From Echinococcus granulosus (Eukaryota; Platyhelminthes; Cestoda; Cyclophyllidea; Taeniidae), in contig NW_020170461.1 in assembly GCF_000524195.1 (NCBI RefSeq), forward strand, positions 195,343-259,342: a stretch of 64,000 bases of DNA. Direction: 5' to 3'. The notes under the pieces are model-generated. The model ran no database searches, was not told the DNA's origin, and saw only the letters and a list, made by a program, of their open reading frames with translations. The first letter of the stretch is position 1; each line of letters starts with the position of its first letter. Both the position numbers and the translations under genes were made by a program. Positions 22,465-36,500 of the stretch are shown here, in pieces.

Positions 22465-24479
22465 GTGCACATTTGGACTGTGTCCACTTTATTTTCTGTA
22501 CAACACAAAGGGATCAATAAGTGAGGTCAAAAGTCACCCAATTTGCATATCATTAGTACGAGAGGTCGGCCAGCAACTGTGTGCAACGTTAATGCGACCC
22601 GCTCCGGACAACCCATTTGGCCATGAACCAATGAGGGTGCAGTGACTAAGTCCTCTGGCTCTCCAGCTGCCACTTTATGGACATCCACGTTGCTAGTGTC
22701 GCCCTTCCTTTAAAGAAGATAGCCGCTATCACACCGGAAGCCTAGCAACTGGAGGTTGCGTGTCACCTCATCCTGTGCATGTACGGACGCATTTTTTTAA
22801 TGACTTAGCAACTGGCAGGTTTAAACTTGTCTAGACTGTCAGGCTTTCCAAGAATAAAAGAGGAAGTAAATTCTGGGCGTGTGGAGTTGTCTTGCTTGTT
22901 GACACTTGGAGGTTTTCAGGATTGGATGACTCGCCTAGACCAGGCGGCTTCACCACTTCCCTATTGGAGTGGAGACCCCAAATATTTGCGAATGACTGTG
23001 TTCACCATTCCAAGTTTGCGCAGCTTCACATCTGGATGTCCTTTCCCACGCTGGCGGCGGATTGGATGTAAGTAACTGCCGGGATCATCGTGGCCGAGTT
23101 AGTTGCTGAGAACTCTAGCTTCTGCACTCATTCAAGTGTCTTGCCTTGTTGTAGTCTTTACAAGTATCGTCTGTTGTCCTGATTGACGATGGTCGGATTG
23201 GACTGGACTGGCCTCCAGGATGTGCATCAGCTATCCACCACCACGGTCCCCGTTTGACCTGAACACCTATTGTGCTCTAAAATCTCATGGAAATCCCAAA
23301 GTGTGAAAACCCCATTGAATCATATCTTTGTGGTGATCAAATACACCGGATAATGCGGAAGGGGCTTCAAACTGAGCCTATGGGGACCGACGGGGGATGT
23401 TTGCCCTATCGCCTTGCTGATCTCGTTCACCGTCACTGTTTGGCCACCTGTGCGTTTGTTTGGCCTATTTGAGGGGTTAAAATGATGCAATGCGGTGTGA
23501 TCCTCACAGGTCACATCCTCTTTGGGAGTAATCATGACTCCGCCCACTCTATGTGTGTCATTCCAGACTGGACGAAAGCCTTTGCGGTGGTTAGCATTCC
23601 ATAACTCCTCCGAATTCCAATTCCGCCTTGGGACTTCACTACCTACCTTGGGATCCCCCCGGTCCATTTGTCTGGATTGTCCTCAAACTTTTGGATCGCT
23701 GTGTGTCCAATTCATGCTTCCCTTGGAGGTGATCCAACCTCCTCGATTCAATTGTCGACCTCAATTGCTTTCCTACCATTCAGTCCCATCTCTTACCACG
23801 TTGCCACTACTGCCGCACTCAGGCTACCCATAAGGTGGACAAAATCGTCGAGGACTTCTGCAGCACAGTAAATAATCAAAATAAATGTCGTCGCGGATGG
23901 AATCTCTTCATGAAATGCCTTACTAAGCAGATTTTCTGTGACCAACGTCAGAAAAAAAGGATTCTCGTGAGTAGTGCAAATAAGGTCATCTTAAGGACAA
24001 AGTGATTTTTACAATTTTTCCCTCTTATTCTTCCTGTATACTCCAAAGTGTCTACTTTAAAAACTCCAAATAATTCCAAATTTACCGAAGTATTCAAAGC
24101 ACTGTGTTATTTCTCAACTGGTCAGAATATACTACTGATAACAAAAAGGAGTAAGCTGTAGTCACTGTTTCTCTAGATGGTAGATTCAAAGAGCTTAACA
24201 CCCTCTTCCTGTGTTCGCATTAGTTACGAAAACTAATAAACTGGAGTTGAGGTGTTGACATGCGGGTTATTTACAGGTCACAGGAGCGGTTACTAGGGCT
24301 CAATGTGGATTTGAGACTGCCTCAGCGTTATTATATTAGTCTAGTGTGGAGATTTATGGCTTCGTCAAGGCACTAAAAGCCAATATGGACACCTTGGCTA
24401 CACGCCATCTGTTAGCACCTCGTAAATGAAGGCTAGACGTTATTTCCATCGTTGAAATGAAAACGGGAAGGTAGTTTCA

Positions 24480-24780
24480 AGATTTAATAAACTTGCAAAT
24501 AGCTAATTACTATTTTTGCTTTCCCAGTTGCGAAATTTAATTAGCTTGCAATTCTAATCACTTGTAATTTTACATATTAATCAAGTTATAATTAATCAGA
24601 AATCATTATTTACAGCCAATCAGATAAAATCGATAAATCAAATTTAATGATTTTTAATTTCCTTGCGACTGGGATATAATTAATGCTTTAATTAGTGCGA
24701 AGTTTGAAAAAGAAATACACACCTATTTTAAATTATTAAATATTTTAGTGATTGAGAACATTTTGTGCTATCCTATTATC
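24480..24780. promoter_or_regulatory. AT-rich block dense in TAAT/ATTA sites (putative enhancer)
   Basis: About 300 nt hold more than a dozen TAAT or ATTA cores, two AATCAGA boxes, and an ATCGATAAATCAAAT stretch, with no coding potential. Such clusters are typical of homeodomain-bound enhancers, but AT-rich DNA gives these cores easily. The call is inference. Confidence 0.3.
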
Positions 24781-24879
24781 TGGGGCTAAATAAGTAACCA
24801 GTGGCCGGAAGTTGGGAGAAATGGGGGGAATTGCGCGTCATGCTAATGAGCTGTCGAGAGGATGCTAATCCCAAGGGGA

Positions 24880-24887
24880 TGTGGGAA
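24880..24887 (+). promoter_or_regulatory. Su(H)/CSL-type site TGTGGGAA
   Basis: A perfect match to the Notch effector consensus YGTGRGAA, just downstream of the AT-rich block and 8 nt after a GCTAATCCC (Otx-type) core. A single octamer can occur by chance. Confidence 0.2.
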
Positions 24888-27070
24888 TCGCTTGCCCTCT
24901 CTCCCTCCTAATTAGGCTAAATATTATTCTGTGGGGTTTTGTGCCATTGAGGAATAATTGATGAGAACTGGGGATCGGTACAAGTTATCACAAGTCTCTA
25001 TCGTTCCGACACATGCGTGGTGGCTGGCAAAAAAAGCGCCTTGATAGACTAGATCTCGTCCAGATGGTCACAGCACTGAACACGGAAGGCGACCTTTGAC
25101 TCCGTGAGTATGTACCAAAAATTGGAGCCGTTTTCTTTTTGCGTCGCAATATAAATGCACATTAGGCGCATGGAAAGATTGGACAGTGATCAGTACCCCC
25201 TCTCTCTGGGTATGTGTGTACATGACCCAAATAAATGTCCACGTGTGTTGCGAGTGGAACAATTGTGGGAATGCGTTGATATGTCCAAATTTTTTTTCTT
25301 CATAAAATCATTTCTCCATGTCAATGTCAATCAATTACGAGTTGATCGGCAGTATGTCAACACGTGGCATGCGCCCGGAACACGAGTAATCGATAAATGG
25401 AGTGCAACCATGTCCTCGGCTTTCGAGGTCATGCTTTTGATTACCACAAGCATCATCTGCGGGGGCGAGAGGGGGGGTGCACATGAGGTCAGGCCTGGGT
25501 ATATAGATTAATTGATGAGTCGTGCACTTCCACTTTCGACAGTACCACCATCCAGCTCCAGTTCTTCCATCTCCGGGATCAAGACCAGCTTGTCTACTTC
25601 TGAGCACTCAAATTGGAAGAGCAAGGTCAGGAGGTCTATTCGGCTCTTAGGCATCCTGTTCAAAAACTGCTGCTGTCAGCTGGTTGAAGGACTTCAATGT
25701 GGGTGACTCCAGGCGCCGTGAATGCGCCTTCTAGTGATGATGGAATAGGTCACCACTATCGAGGTAGGTTAGCGTGTTTACACTCCTCCCTCCATCATTC
25801 ACCAAGTTGTACAACATATGTGGCCTTAGACTCCCGCGTAGCGAAAATGGCGCATGAATAAACAGGTTTGTATATCGTCTCCGGGACCGGTGTCATCATG
25901 TGACTGAGCATGTGCAGTTGCTGCGCCCTATGTACGCATGTGTATAATGGCGTAGCGACTCTAGCGGTCCATTGTCCAACAAACGGGGTGACAAGACCGT
26001 CTAAAAGAAAAAAAAGCTCTCAAAGTTATCAACACTTTTAAAGATGGGATTGAAAGGAATATTTATAAGCTAAAAGGGAACTGAGTTAAAAAAACAGCCG
26101 AACCATTCAAGTGACGATGGGATTAAAGAAGGCCTTCCATTCAGCCCCTATTCCGGCCTCCATATCATTGTTTATCCACAGTGAAGCCACACCGCCCATG
26201 TTAGCCCCGGGGTGTTGAAGTAGAGACCGGAAATATGTGACCATGGCAACTAGGTCGCATTTCAGGTGACATCCTGACGATTAAAAAAGGGATCATTTGA
26301 AAGGCTGTTGCTATGGCAGCCGTAATGTAAGCACTTGGAGATGATTTGCGAGTGTGAAGGTCAGTAGCTTCGATTGAGTATTTTTTTTTACTAGAGAAAA
26401 AAAATACCTAAATTTTAACACAACATTTCTGGCCGTATAAAAATACTAAAATACTCTAGTGAATTAAAAATGATTAATTAAAATTTCAAGTTAGTAATAA
26501 CAAATAAAGTTCTATTTAAACCAACCCTTCCTATTCACATAGTCCACAAATGGGAGCAATAACATAAGCCGAGAAAATGAGAAACTGCCTGAAAGGGAGG
26601 GTAGGCAAGAGGGACTGGCTGAAATCAAGGGCACTTGCCACGACCTCCTCTTCTCCGCCCTCGTCGCCGCAGCGAGCCCGCTTGCCACGTGTGCAGACAC
26701 GGTAGCCAATCAGGGAGCAGGTGGAGGGGGCTTAGTCAGCACCGCATGCCGCGTATTTGCATCACGTGACATGTGCAAGTCCTCGTAGAGGCAGGAAAGA
26801 GGGACTCCACGCACTAATTTGAGTTCACTCTTCACATACGGTGAGAACAATTGACTAGGTGTAAGATTCTCTCAAAAAACGCCGAAGCATGCAATTTTTT
26901 GACGCATTTGAGGGGGACTTGTCGAGGGAATCCGCCTTTCGGTAGGAAAACGGCTTTGCTTATTTTTGATCGAGAAAAGCACAAATTGCCTTCAGTTGGA
27001 AGGTTAATTAATTGAGGCAAGTTCACTTTATGTCTTTAATAAGTACTAAGGACTCCAGGAGCTTTAGGGT

Positions 27071-27076
27071 TTTATT
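27071..27076 (-). terminator. Tubulin polyadenylation signal (AATAAA, minus strand)
   Basis: TTTATT on the plus strand reads AATAAA on the minus strand, 337 nt after the tubulin stop. Confidence 0.6.
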
Positions 27077-27094
27077 CAAAAGTTTCTACAGACA

Positions 27095-27320
27095 ACGGGA
27101 GGAAGAACAGGGGAGGAAAGAGGGAGAGAGGGAGATTACGGAGTGGGTGGAGGAGAGTGAAAGTGGGTAAGGGGCCTTGGGAAGGTGGGCGGGGAAGGGA
27201 AGAGGAAGAAGGAGTGAGCACAAACGAGACAGAGCTGCCAGAGTCCATAACGATGCCGGAGAAAGGGGAAGAAATGGGAAGGAGTGGACAGTTTTGGAGG
27301 GGAGAGGTGTGGGCGCTTAC
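27095..27320 (-). other. Polypyrimidine tract in the tubulin 3' UTR
   Basis: The plus strand is strongly purine-rich with repeated GGGAGG, GAGAGGG and GGGCGGGGAAGGG. The tubulin mRNA, read from the minus strand, therefore has a C/U-rich 3' UTR. It could bind polypyrimidine-tract proteins, and the complementary DNA strand could form G-quadruplexes. Confidence 0.5.
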
Positions 27321-27412
27321 AATGCCGGATCTGCCTCGGAATCCTACGATTCGGTCCGGACTTAAAAGGAAGGGGGCAACGATAAAGATGGTTTACTCGG
27401 CTCCACAAGTCT

Positions 27413-28882
<1,470 letters not shown>

Positions 28883-28890
<8 letters not shown>

Positions 28891-28990
28891 TTTGAGAGAT
28901 TATACGAACGCCGAGAAGATTGCCACCGGATGCGAGAGTGGGTTGCCGAATTGTAGGCGTTGCTAACCCAAACACGTTTGAAAGCGTCAT
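28883..28990 (-). other. Upstream ORF overlapping the tubulin start codon
   Basis: An ATG at 28990 opens 35 codons that end with TGA at 28883, inside tubulin codons 2-3 (the overlap reads ATGCGTGA). The frame stays open upstream to a strong splice acceptor, so from 29089 to 28883 there are 68 sense codons plus the stop (207 nt). It may be a regulatory uORF, the last exon of an upstream gene, or chance. Confidence 0.4.
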
Positions 28991-29091
28991 CTCGTAGTGG
29001 CGATCGATAACTCGCCCAATCGATATTTCCTCAGGATGCGTCACACCAGCAAATGCGCTGAGGCGCGACGGGTCGAGGGGAATTAATAACT
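28891..29091 (-). promoter_or_regulatory. Tubulin 5' leader with strong splice acceptor
   Basis: On the minus strand a pyrimidine-rich run, CTTTTTTTTATGGTTTAG, ends at 29090 and looks like a genuine acceptor. The mature leader would then start at 29089. It could be a cis-spliced 5' UTR exon or, since flatworms are known to use spliced-leader trans-splicing, a trans-splice site. The leader is GC-richer than the DNA upstream of it. Confidence 0.45.
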
Positions 29092-30535
29092 AAACCATAA
29101 AAAAAAGATAAAAACAGGAAAAAAATAAAATTTTTTGGTACATTCAAAGGTGAACAAGAAAGGGACGGCATCGTAAACTGCTAGCAAAAGCAACGTCAAG
29201 TAAATTAGAAGGTTTTTTAGCAATTGAAGGGCACGATCTGAGGCAGAGATAGGAAAAAAGATTTTAAGATAAATGCTAAATTAAAGTTGTGACCAGTGTG
29301 GAATATGAAAATATGCAGTTTACAGTGCTTTGAGCCGTGAAAGAGCTAAATTATATGCAATACTTAAATAGGTATTCTTTTTAAAAATATGTAACAGACA
29401 GGTCTCCCTGCAGCATAGTGGTTTACAACATTATTACCAGATAAAATATGTATAAAAAACGTATAGAATCAGGGATTTTATTAAAATGAGAGTAACAGTT
29501 GCATTATATCCGTGACACCAGGTAAAGTATTATGTAATACTTATGTTGTTTAAACGTTTTGTTTCAGGGAAAAGGCGGGCAGACAAATCGCACCTCTCGA
29601 CCGTGGAGCCATCGACATCTTTCAACCCAAAGAAAGATCCCGTGTCCAAGTCTCCCTAAACTAGTATCTACCCTCCATTTACTTTAAACAAGAGACATAT
29701 CAAAACCAAATCAGTCTGGGTGTTCCAAGGGTGTGAAGGCCAGGGAAGAGGCGATCAGCCAGTCTCCTCCTACTATTAGACAGTGGAATCTCAAGTGTTA
29801 TTTAATCACCGTTTTTTTTGAAAGTTGGGTCTAGATTTCAGATTTGATTCTTTAAGAAGACAGTAAAACTCAGACTCAGGAGCTATAAATGAGTTACAAC
29901 ACAGAACTTAGCGATCATAAAACAAAGTAGTGGGTTTTATGAATTGAAAGTAAGAAAGATACAAAAATTAGTGCGTGCTTTAATGTGAACTCGAAATCCT
30001 GTAATAAAGCCTGGCATAATGAATCATGTAACACATGAGGGTTAAAATGCATTTAGCCCAATATACGTGGTGTACATTATAAGCCAAAAATTCAAAATGA
30101 AAGTTTTATTAATAGCAATTATGCTTAGGCAAGTCGTCCACCGTATCATTACTAAATTCAAATGGTTGTATGTAATTCGGTGGAAACTATCGAGTACTGG
30201 AAAGGCATAACATACTTAAATTAATTAAAACAACAAAGGTGCATGGTTAATAATTATAAGAGAACCATGCAAATTGTGTTTTGTTAAGGCAAATGCGAGG
30301 AAAAGTTATCTTGTCTTTATAATTAATCACAAACTCATTATTTCCTAGTTAAAAATGACAGACTAATTCATCTTTAGCAAACAAAATACATTAATAAATA
30401 AATACATAAAATTTCACCAAATATCTTTATATTTGTTTGCTTTCTCAGTCAGTCCACTATGAAGGTCACGGAATGTCATAATAGCTAAGAGTGGGGCTTA
30501 AATAATTTGATTTGGCATCTTTGACAAAACGTGCA
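29092..30535. other. Divergent intergenic region, tubulin and STPG2
   Basis: About 1.4 kb of AT-rich DNA between the head-to-head tubulin (-) and STPG2 (+) genes, presumably holding both promoters. A GC-richer patch at about 29568-29660 is open in more than one frame but has no partner exons. Confidence 0.5.
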
Positions 30536-33500
30536 ATGTACGATCGTGCTGAAAGAAGCATAAATTTAACACCGAGGGAAGATTTGGGCCCTCATTTAGG
30601 GCCTACAAGTTATAACGTAAAATTTGAATTTAAAAAATGCACAGCTGGAGGTTATGCACCTTTTGGTTCTCTAGGACAAAGGAACACAATATTCACTTTA
30701 AAAAGAGACGAAATCCCATCTCCATCAGCTTACAGTCCTAAATCATCTTGTATACATATAAAGGTGAGTAAGTACCTTACCAGTTTTCGTCATACACCCT
30801 ACGAATAATAGACCAACTTTTTATTTATAACAGAACATTGACCGTTACACTTGCATTATTATCCTCACAAAGTGCCAAACTTGACTCAATTATTAAATCT
30901 GTTATTTAGCTCTTTATAAAAGCCTAAGGATTAGTACATTTTTTGCATTTGTTATTGTTTAATTGGTGACACGAACTTGCGCATTATTTACAGGGAGGCT
31001 CTTCAATGAAAAACACCGAAGTTCGTTTTGGCATTTCTAAATCAGTGGTACCTGGGCCTAGTACATACAACGTCAGAGCTTACTGGCCAGGATCTGAGCA
31101 TGATTCATGCGATCTTCTAATGCCCTATTTGTTGCATTCTGAAAAGCCTAAGGCAAATAAGAATAGTAGAAAGCATTTTGACAACTTCAGATTACAATTC
31201 GTTATGTGGAGCGCACATTTCCTTCCATAGTAGCAACATTAGATGCACATGGTTATGTGGCGGGGCCAGATGGACAGCTGAGACCCCAAAGCGGGCAAAT
31301 CCGATTCTGCCGCAATGAAATGAATTCATCGAATCTTCAATCTTGTCAACGTTATCGAGGATGCAAATGGAGTTCCAGGGTATTTCACAAAATGATAAAA
31401 TGCTAGAGTTTACTGTACACACTTCTGCTTAAATCCATCATACATTCCTAATTTACTTTGCTTTTTCAGACGGATTACAGGAAAACCTTTTGTCCATTAA
31501 ACGACTATCCTGGACCAGGCACTTATTTTACTTCCATGAACGATGAATGGATTCGTCTCATAACTCGTGGTCTTCAGCAAAATCTAACAAACTCAAAACA
31601 CGTTCTTAATGTCCCACGGTTCATTGAAAAACATGTTCGTGATGCAAAACATGAAGTGAGCTTCAAAAAGGACTTAGGTGACACTTTAATTGGAATCACT
31701 AAACATCTATGCAAGTGTGGACTGGTTTTATGATATAGGGTCATGCCTGATAAGATTCGACAACAAACAGTAGAGCTGTCTTTGAAACACAAACGACTTA
31801 CAATTTTTGATAAATGCACAACTGTCTTGAACTTGCTACTTAGGACTGTAAGTAGCATGTTTCTTTGCTAGAATCTGCCTCCGCCAGGACTATATTTTGT
31901 TGATGAGAGCCAACCAAGGAAAATAAATCCCCACAGACCACCATTCGCAACAAGCGCTCCAGTGAGTATCCAAGATAAAAAGTCATACAAATCCAAATTC
32001 TTCCGTTTATTTGTTTATGTATTATTTTCATAATTAATTTTGCTAAGCACTGATAAAGGGGAATTTTGCCGAGCTTTGTAAACTACCGTCCACCTCCTCA
32101 CCCTCCTCTCCATAATTTTAACACTTATAGGGCACTGCTTTTGTATAAATAAGGCATAAAAGGATTCTCTGAGCCTTAACACTGGAGGAAATATCGTGAC
32201 TTGGATCTTTGCCTCCTATGATAATCATCAATCAAAACGCCAACACAACACATACGGGCATTCAAGAGCCCTGGAACGCCTTTAAAGATTGTTTTTTTAG
32301 CTTTCATGAATTGTTCATGCAGTTTTCCCTTGATCCCTTGTGGTAATGATGGTAGATGAAAGTCTGGTGCACTCTGCACCTACCACGTCTGCTTGGCTTC
32401 CCTCACAAAGCTTGTCTGATCCACCTTCTTGATTCAACTTGATGGTACACAGGAAGAAGACTGCAAAATCAGGAGAGCATCACTTTTTAGTCCCGCAAAA
32501 GATCTCATACTATGGAAATTATTTGTAGGTGCTACCTCATTCCCATTTCCCTTATTTATTATTTATTTTGCATAGGTTTAGAGTTCTTTTTCCACTTACC
32601 CCTTTCCGAGAAGAAGTGGTAGATAAAACGACTTTTACTGCATTCTTCTCTCCACCAGTAGCACCTCAAAATCCAAACTGTTTGGCCAATCAAATGACTA
32701 ATGGAGAATTGGGATGTTAGTCAAGGAATTTGCGTTTGTGCTAAACCAACCCTTTTTCTGCCCTAAGGGCCATCACAGTTGGGCACGAAGCTTTTACAAA
32801 TCTAATTCCTTTAAAAAGGAAAATACTTGCCAGCTGCAAGCGGAGGAGGTGAGGAAGGGGAAGGAGAAAGCATTTTTATTCGTAAAAAGAAAAACAATAA
32901 TTCTATGAATTTTGCTTGCTTCGTTAAAAAATGAGAGAGTTTAATTCGTTTAGAAAATTTTATGCAACTCGACATTCCTTTAGTTCTCCCAATTAGAGAG
33001 AGAAAAGGATCCTTTTAGTAATTTCGTTGGTGGAATGGTCTGGCATTCCATCAGTCACTCATCATGACAGAGTATCTCTCATTTCTACACATATTCCAAT
33101 CAGACTGTTTAGGACCTCTTTGAAAGCATGATAGACTAGATTAGTATGGATAAAGACCAACTCTTTACGTGGAGAGGGGTTGGAAGGCTATGGGGGTGGA
33201 TAAAACGCCATGCCATTAAGATGGTGAGTGGAATCCGTACTAACTAGGGAGCCCGCGTCAGCCATTATACCATGCTCTGTCTCAAAAGGTCCATTTACGA
33301 GATGGAGTTAAGGGTTTTGGCTAAATTTTTCATCTGGAGGAGGAGATACTCGACCCGCAGAGCATCAACCAGACTTGAATAGCGTCAGTATACTAAGGTG
33401 AGGAAATTGTGAATGCATCAGGATCGACGAGGTCCATCCCTAGCGTGCCTTGACGAGAAGTTAAGCATGTGACCTTTGATCTCACCTAGTGGACGGGTGC

Positions 33501-36500
33501 TCTAGGCACAGAGTTTGCTTAGATAATTAGATTTTTTTGTCAACCATCATGATGTGCTCTGTATCTCAAAAAAGTCCATTAGGCGAGAGCAAAGGTTATT
33601 TATTGATTTTCCATTTAGATGGAAAGCATTTGATTCCAATGTTGTGGATACACCCTGACGATTTTCAACATCTTTCTGCTCGTGTACTAAGAAACTTTAC
33701 TAACTTGTACGACTCAGGGATGGTAGGTGCTCTAGGGTTGAAGAGGGAGGGTGAGTGCTATCAACGTAGGTGCAGTTAGTAGATTTCTATGTCTCCTAAT
33801 GTCTTCAAAGCTATCATGGAGGCTGCTCTAGTCGCGAAAAACTCCACATCAAGGTAAATTGTCACTGAAGAAGCACATCCTCAGCAAATAGGTGACTCCA
33901 AAGAGACGCATAATAGCAGAGGAGTCGAGATTGCAATGACCTGGACTACGGTTCCGGCATCTGGAATGCTTAAGACATTTGGATCCCGGAGTAGGAAGAT
34001 GCTTGACAGCTCCGGATCCATTTGCGTTATTTAACAATGCATAGTCGTTATTAATTTTCCAGAGGCTCTTCATTGATAGAACTAATGTTTTTTACCATTT
34101 TAGAGATTTCCCCCTGGCGATTTAACAATTCCTGGACCAGGAACATACAACATCAACCGAGACAAGTATGACTCGTTGTGTACATTGAGGAACCAAAAAA
34201 GAATTCCTTTCTTATCTTCGGACACCAGAATGTCTAAAGAGAAAACCGAACCAACCCCTGGTAAGTCCTGAATCGAATAAAGTGACGGTACCTCTGGTCT
34301 CTGTCCGAATCCCTCGCTCGGTTGAAGTGGTCAGTGATAGCCCAATTTCTCACCTCATTAATGGTAATTTTTTGGTCTATCTAGATGCAGCTACTTTTCT
34401 TAACTAGTCCACTCTGGTAAAGACTTTTCAAGGCCTTGCCATACATTTGGAACCCCAACGGTGCAAACCGTTAGTTGAATGGACCCGATGCGATTTCGGA
34501 CAAACCCACATCAAGTGGGACAGTCGTGATAGCTGACCACATGGCCCATGCTCATGTAAATTAACAGATGGTCATAAGTTCCAAAGGTCATCAGTTTGGT
34601 CCTTATCTCCCTCACGCACGTTATAAAAACACACAATTGTTAGTTTATTAAGCGAACGTTCCATGCATTGATCACTCAACTCTTCTAAGGCACTCAGCAG
34701 TCCACTTCCAGGGCACTATGCTTGCTCCTTGTGTGGCGGATCTCAGGCAAAAGCGTTCAACTGCTGGGACTCACAAGCAAGACTTAACAATTTGTCGGTC
34801 TCTGAGACGGCGGAAATGCTTTCAGTTACCCAATTCCGAAGGTGGTGCAACCCTTACGTGACAGCACTGATCCCCCTACCTCGTGCCACACTTTAGGATG
34901 AAAAGGGACGTAAAGGGGAGGGGAAGGGTGACACTACCTCATCCTCACCTTACTAAGCATCCTTCGCATTACTTTGGTCATATTTTTTCGAGATATTATC
35001 AAGCTATTCTATCCGAAAGGGAATTGACAATCGGAGCTTAAAAGAAGGATAAGAAAAGAAGGCAGCGAGGACTAGGTGATGTATCCTCTCAAAAAGTTAC
35101 TGAATTGTAATGGTTGATTTGTTACACCGACTAAACAAAATTACACGAATTCATTTACTTGCGTTGAGGTTATTTGACAACCACTTTTAATTCATGCAGG
35201 TGGAAACCCAACTGCTTCAATATTTGCCGTTAAGCAAACCTAAAGTTTTCCAGTACTTTGTATGAAATTTTTGCAGTCATTTTGTAACTACCCTTTTGGT
35301 GCACTAGCTGATTTTTATCATTTAGGTAAAACACCCGATTTTATGATTTCTACGGCCGTTTGCATGTTTTTTTTTGGCGCAAAAAATATGGCTAGATTGC
35401 AATCTCAAATGACACTTTCATGCTCACTCAGAATTTTAAAAACCAGACTTTAAAAAATTCCTATAACAACGGCAAGTTTTGTAAAATGTTCTAAACAATT
35501 CTACTATATGTGTAGTTAATTTTAGTTGTTTTTCCATTACAGAGGTTTTTTCTAGTACTTAACATTTACATGCTCTACTGAATATCCTTATGAGTAGGCG
35601 AGGGTTGGGTTTGGTCTTCTCAACTCCTTACTTGGTTCTCTACCGTAGTTAATTTTGAAGGTACTACCTGAGTGCATTCAAACGCGTAATTTCTAATCCA
35701 TTAGCGATGACATGACATACCTTTTAAGAGGGGCTGTTGGTAACCCATATAATGACCACCTTTCGGGGTCAGTCGTTAAGGCAAGAGAACAGAGTAAAAG
35801 GATTTCAAAATGTCGGTCTCTAAAAAACCTTAAGGCAGGTAAATGAACGTGTCCCTTCTTAGAAAGAAAAAGTAAGATGCGGCTGACTCAAAGGAACCAT
35901 TTTAAAGATTCCACGTGCACTGTTTTGGAAAAAAAATTATGGAAATTTTTACGTGATGACAGCTTATACTATTATGTGTTTTTCTCCCTAAATCGTTTCA
36001 TTCTTTTTAACCACTCAAATGCAGTTCGACAAGACGACCTTGTTACCCCTTTTAAAAATGAAAGGAAAAACGATTTACCCTTGAAACTTTGCTTATTTTT
36101 TGGTTTTAAATAACAAGAGAAGAAAGAGACAGAACAGATGATTCTGTAACATTTATTTTTTAAGTGACATAATGCAGGCAGCCATGACAAGTTGGCTCGT
36201 TTCGACATTTCTGCCTCGGATTTAAAAGGTTCACGTGCTTAGGAAACCATGGTAACCGAAAACTCAAGGTTTATATTGAAAAATGGAGGGAGAAAATGCA
36301 CTTTTAATATGTGGCTTTGTGAAAGCATTAATATTAATAAAGAGAAAGATTCGTCTACTTGGCAAAGTAAAAAATTACCCTTTGGCTTAACTATCCATTC
36401 AATCTATACGAATGGGAGTTGTCCGTAGTGAATTACTGGGGTAGATTTTAACTTTACCTTGTGCACCCACACCGCAAAAGAATGAATCATAGAAAGTGGA

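Larger units (their letters stand above)
22465..27070. other. Intergenic region between CDK inhibitor and tubulin genes
   Basis: The genes converge here. The part at 22.6-23.9 kb is GC-richer, with long but unrecognised open frames on both strands (for example 23320-23667 minus and 23522-23833 plus); it may be an old transposon or a non-coding transcript. The part at 24.48-24.78 kb is an AT-rich block described separately. A Ser-rich open frame starts with ATG at 25515 and could be a first exon ending near 25625, but no second exon was found. A CpG-richer patch with CACGTG lies near 26640-26790. Confidence 0.45.
31962..34103 (+). other. STPG2 intron (2.1 kb)
   Basis: Bounded by GTGAGT at 31962 and TTTTAG ending at 34103. 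It holds the local direct repeat pair near 33.26 and 33.54 kb. No nested gene is recognised. Confidence 0.7.

Noticed and set aside
25155..25511. 118-codon plus-strand frame
   Set aside because: Amino-acid composition is unlike a protein family and the opposite strand is equally open.
26378..26405. T-run and A-run inverted repeat near 26.38-26.41 kb
   Set aside because: Low-complexity A/T runs form such pairs by chance in AT-rich DNA.
29568..29659. GC-richer patch that could be a plus-strand last exon
   Set aside because: More than one frame is open and no upstream exon exists on that strand before the tubulin gene.
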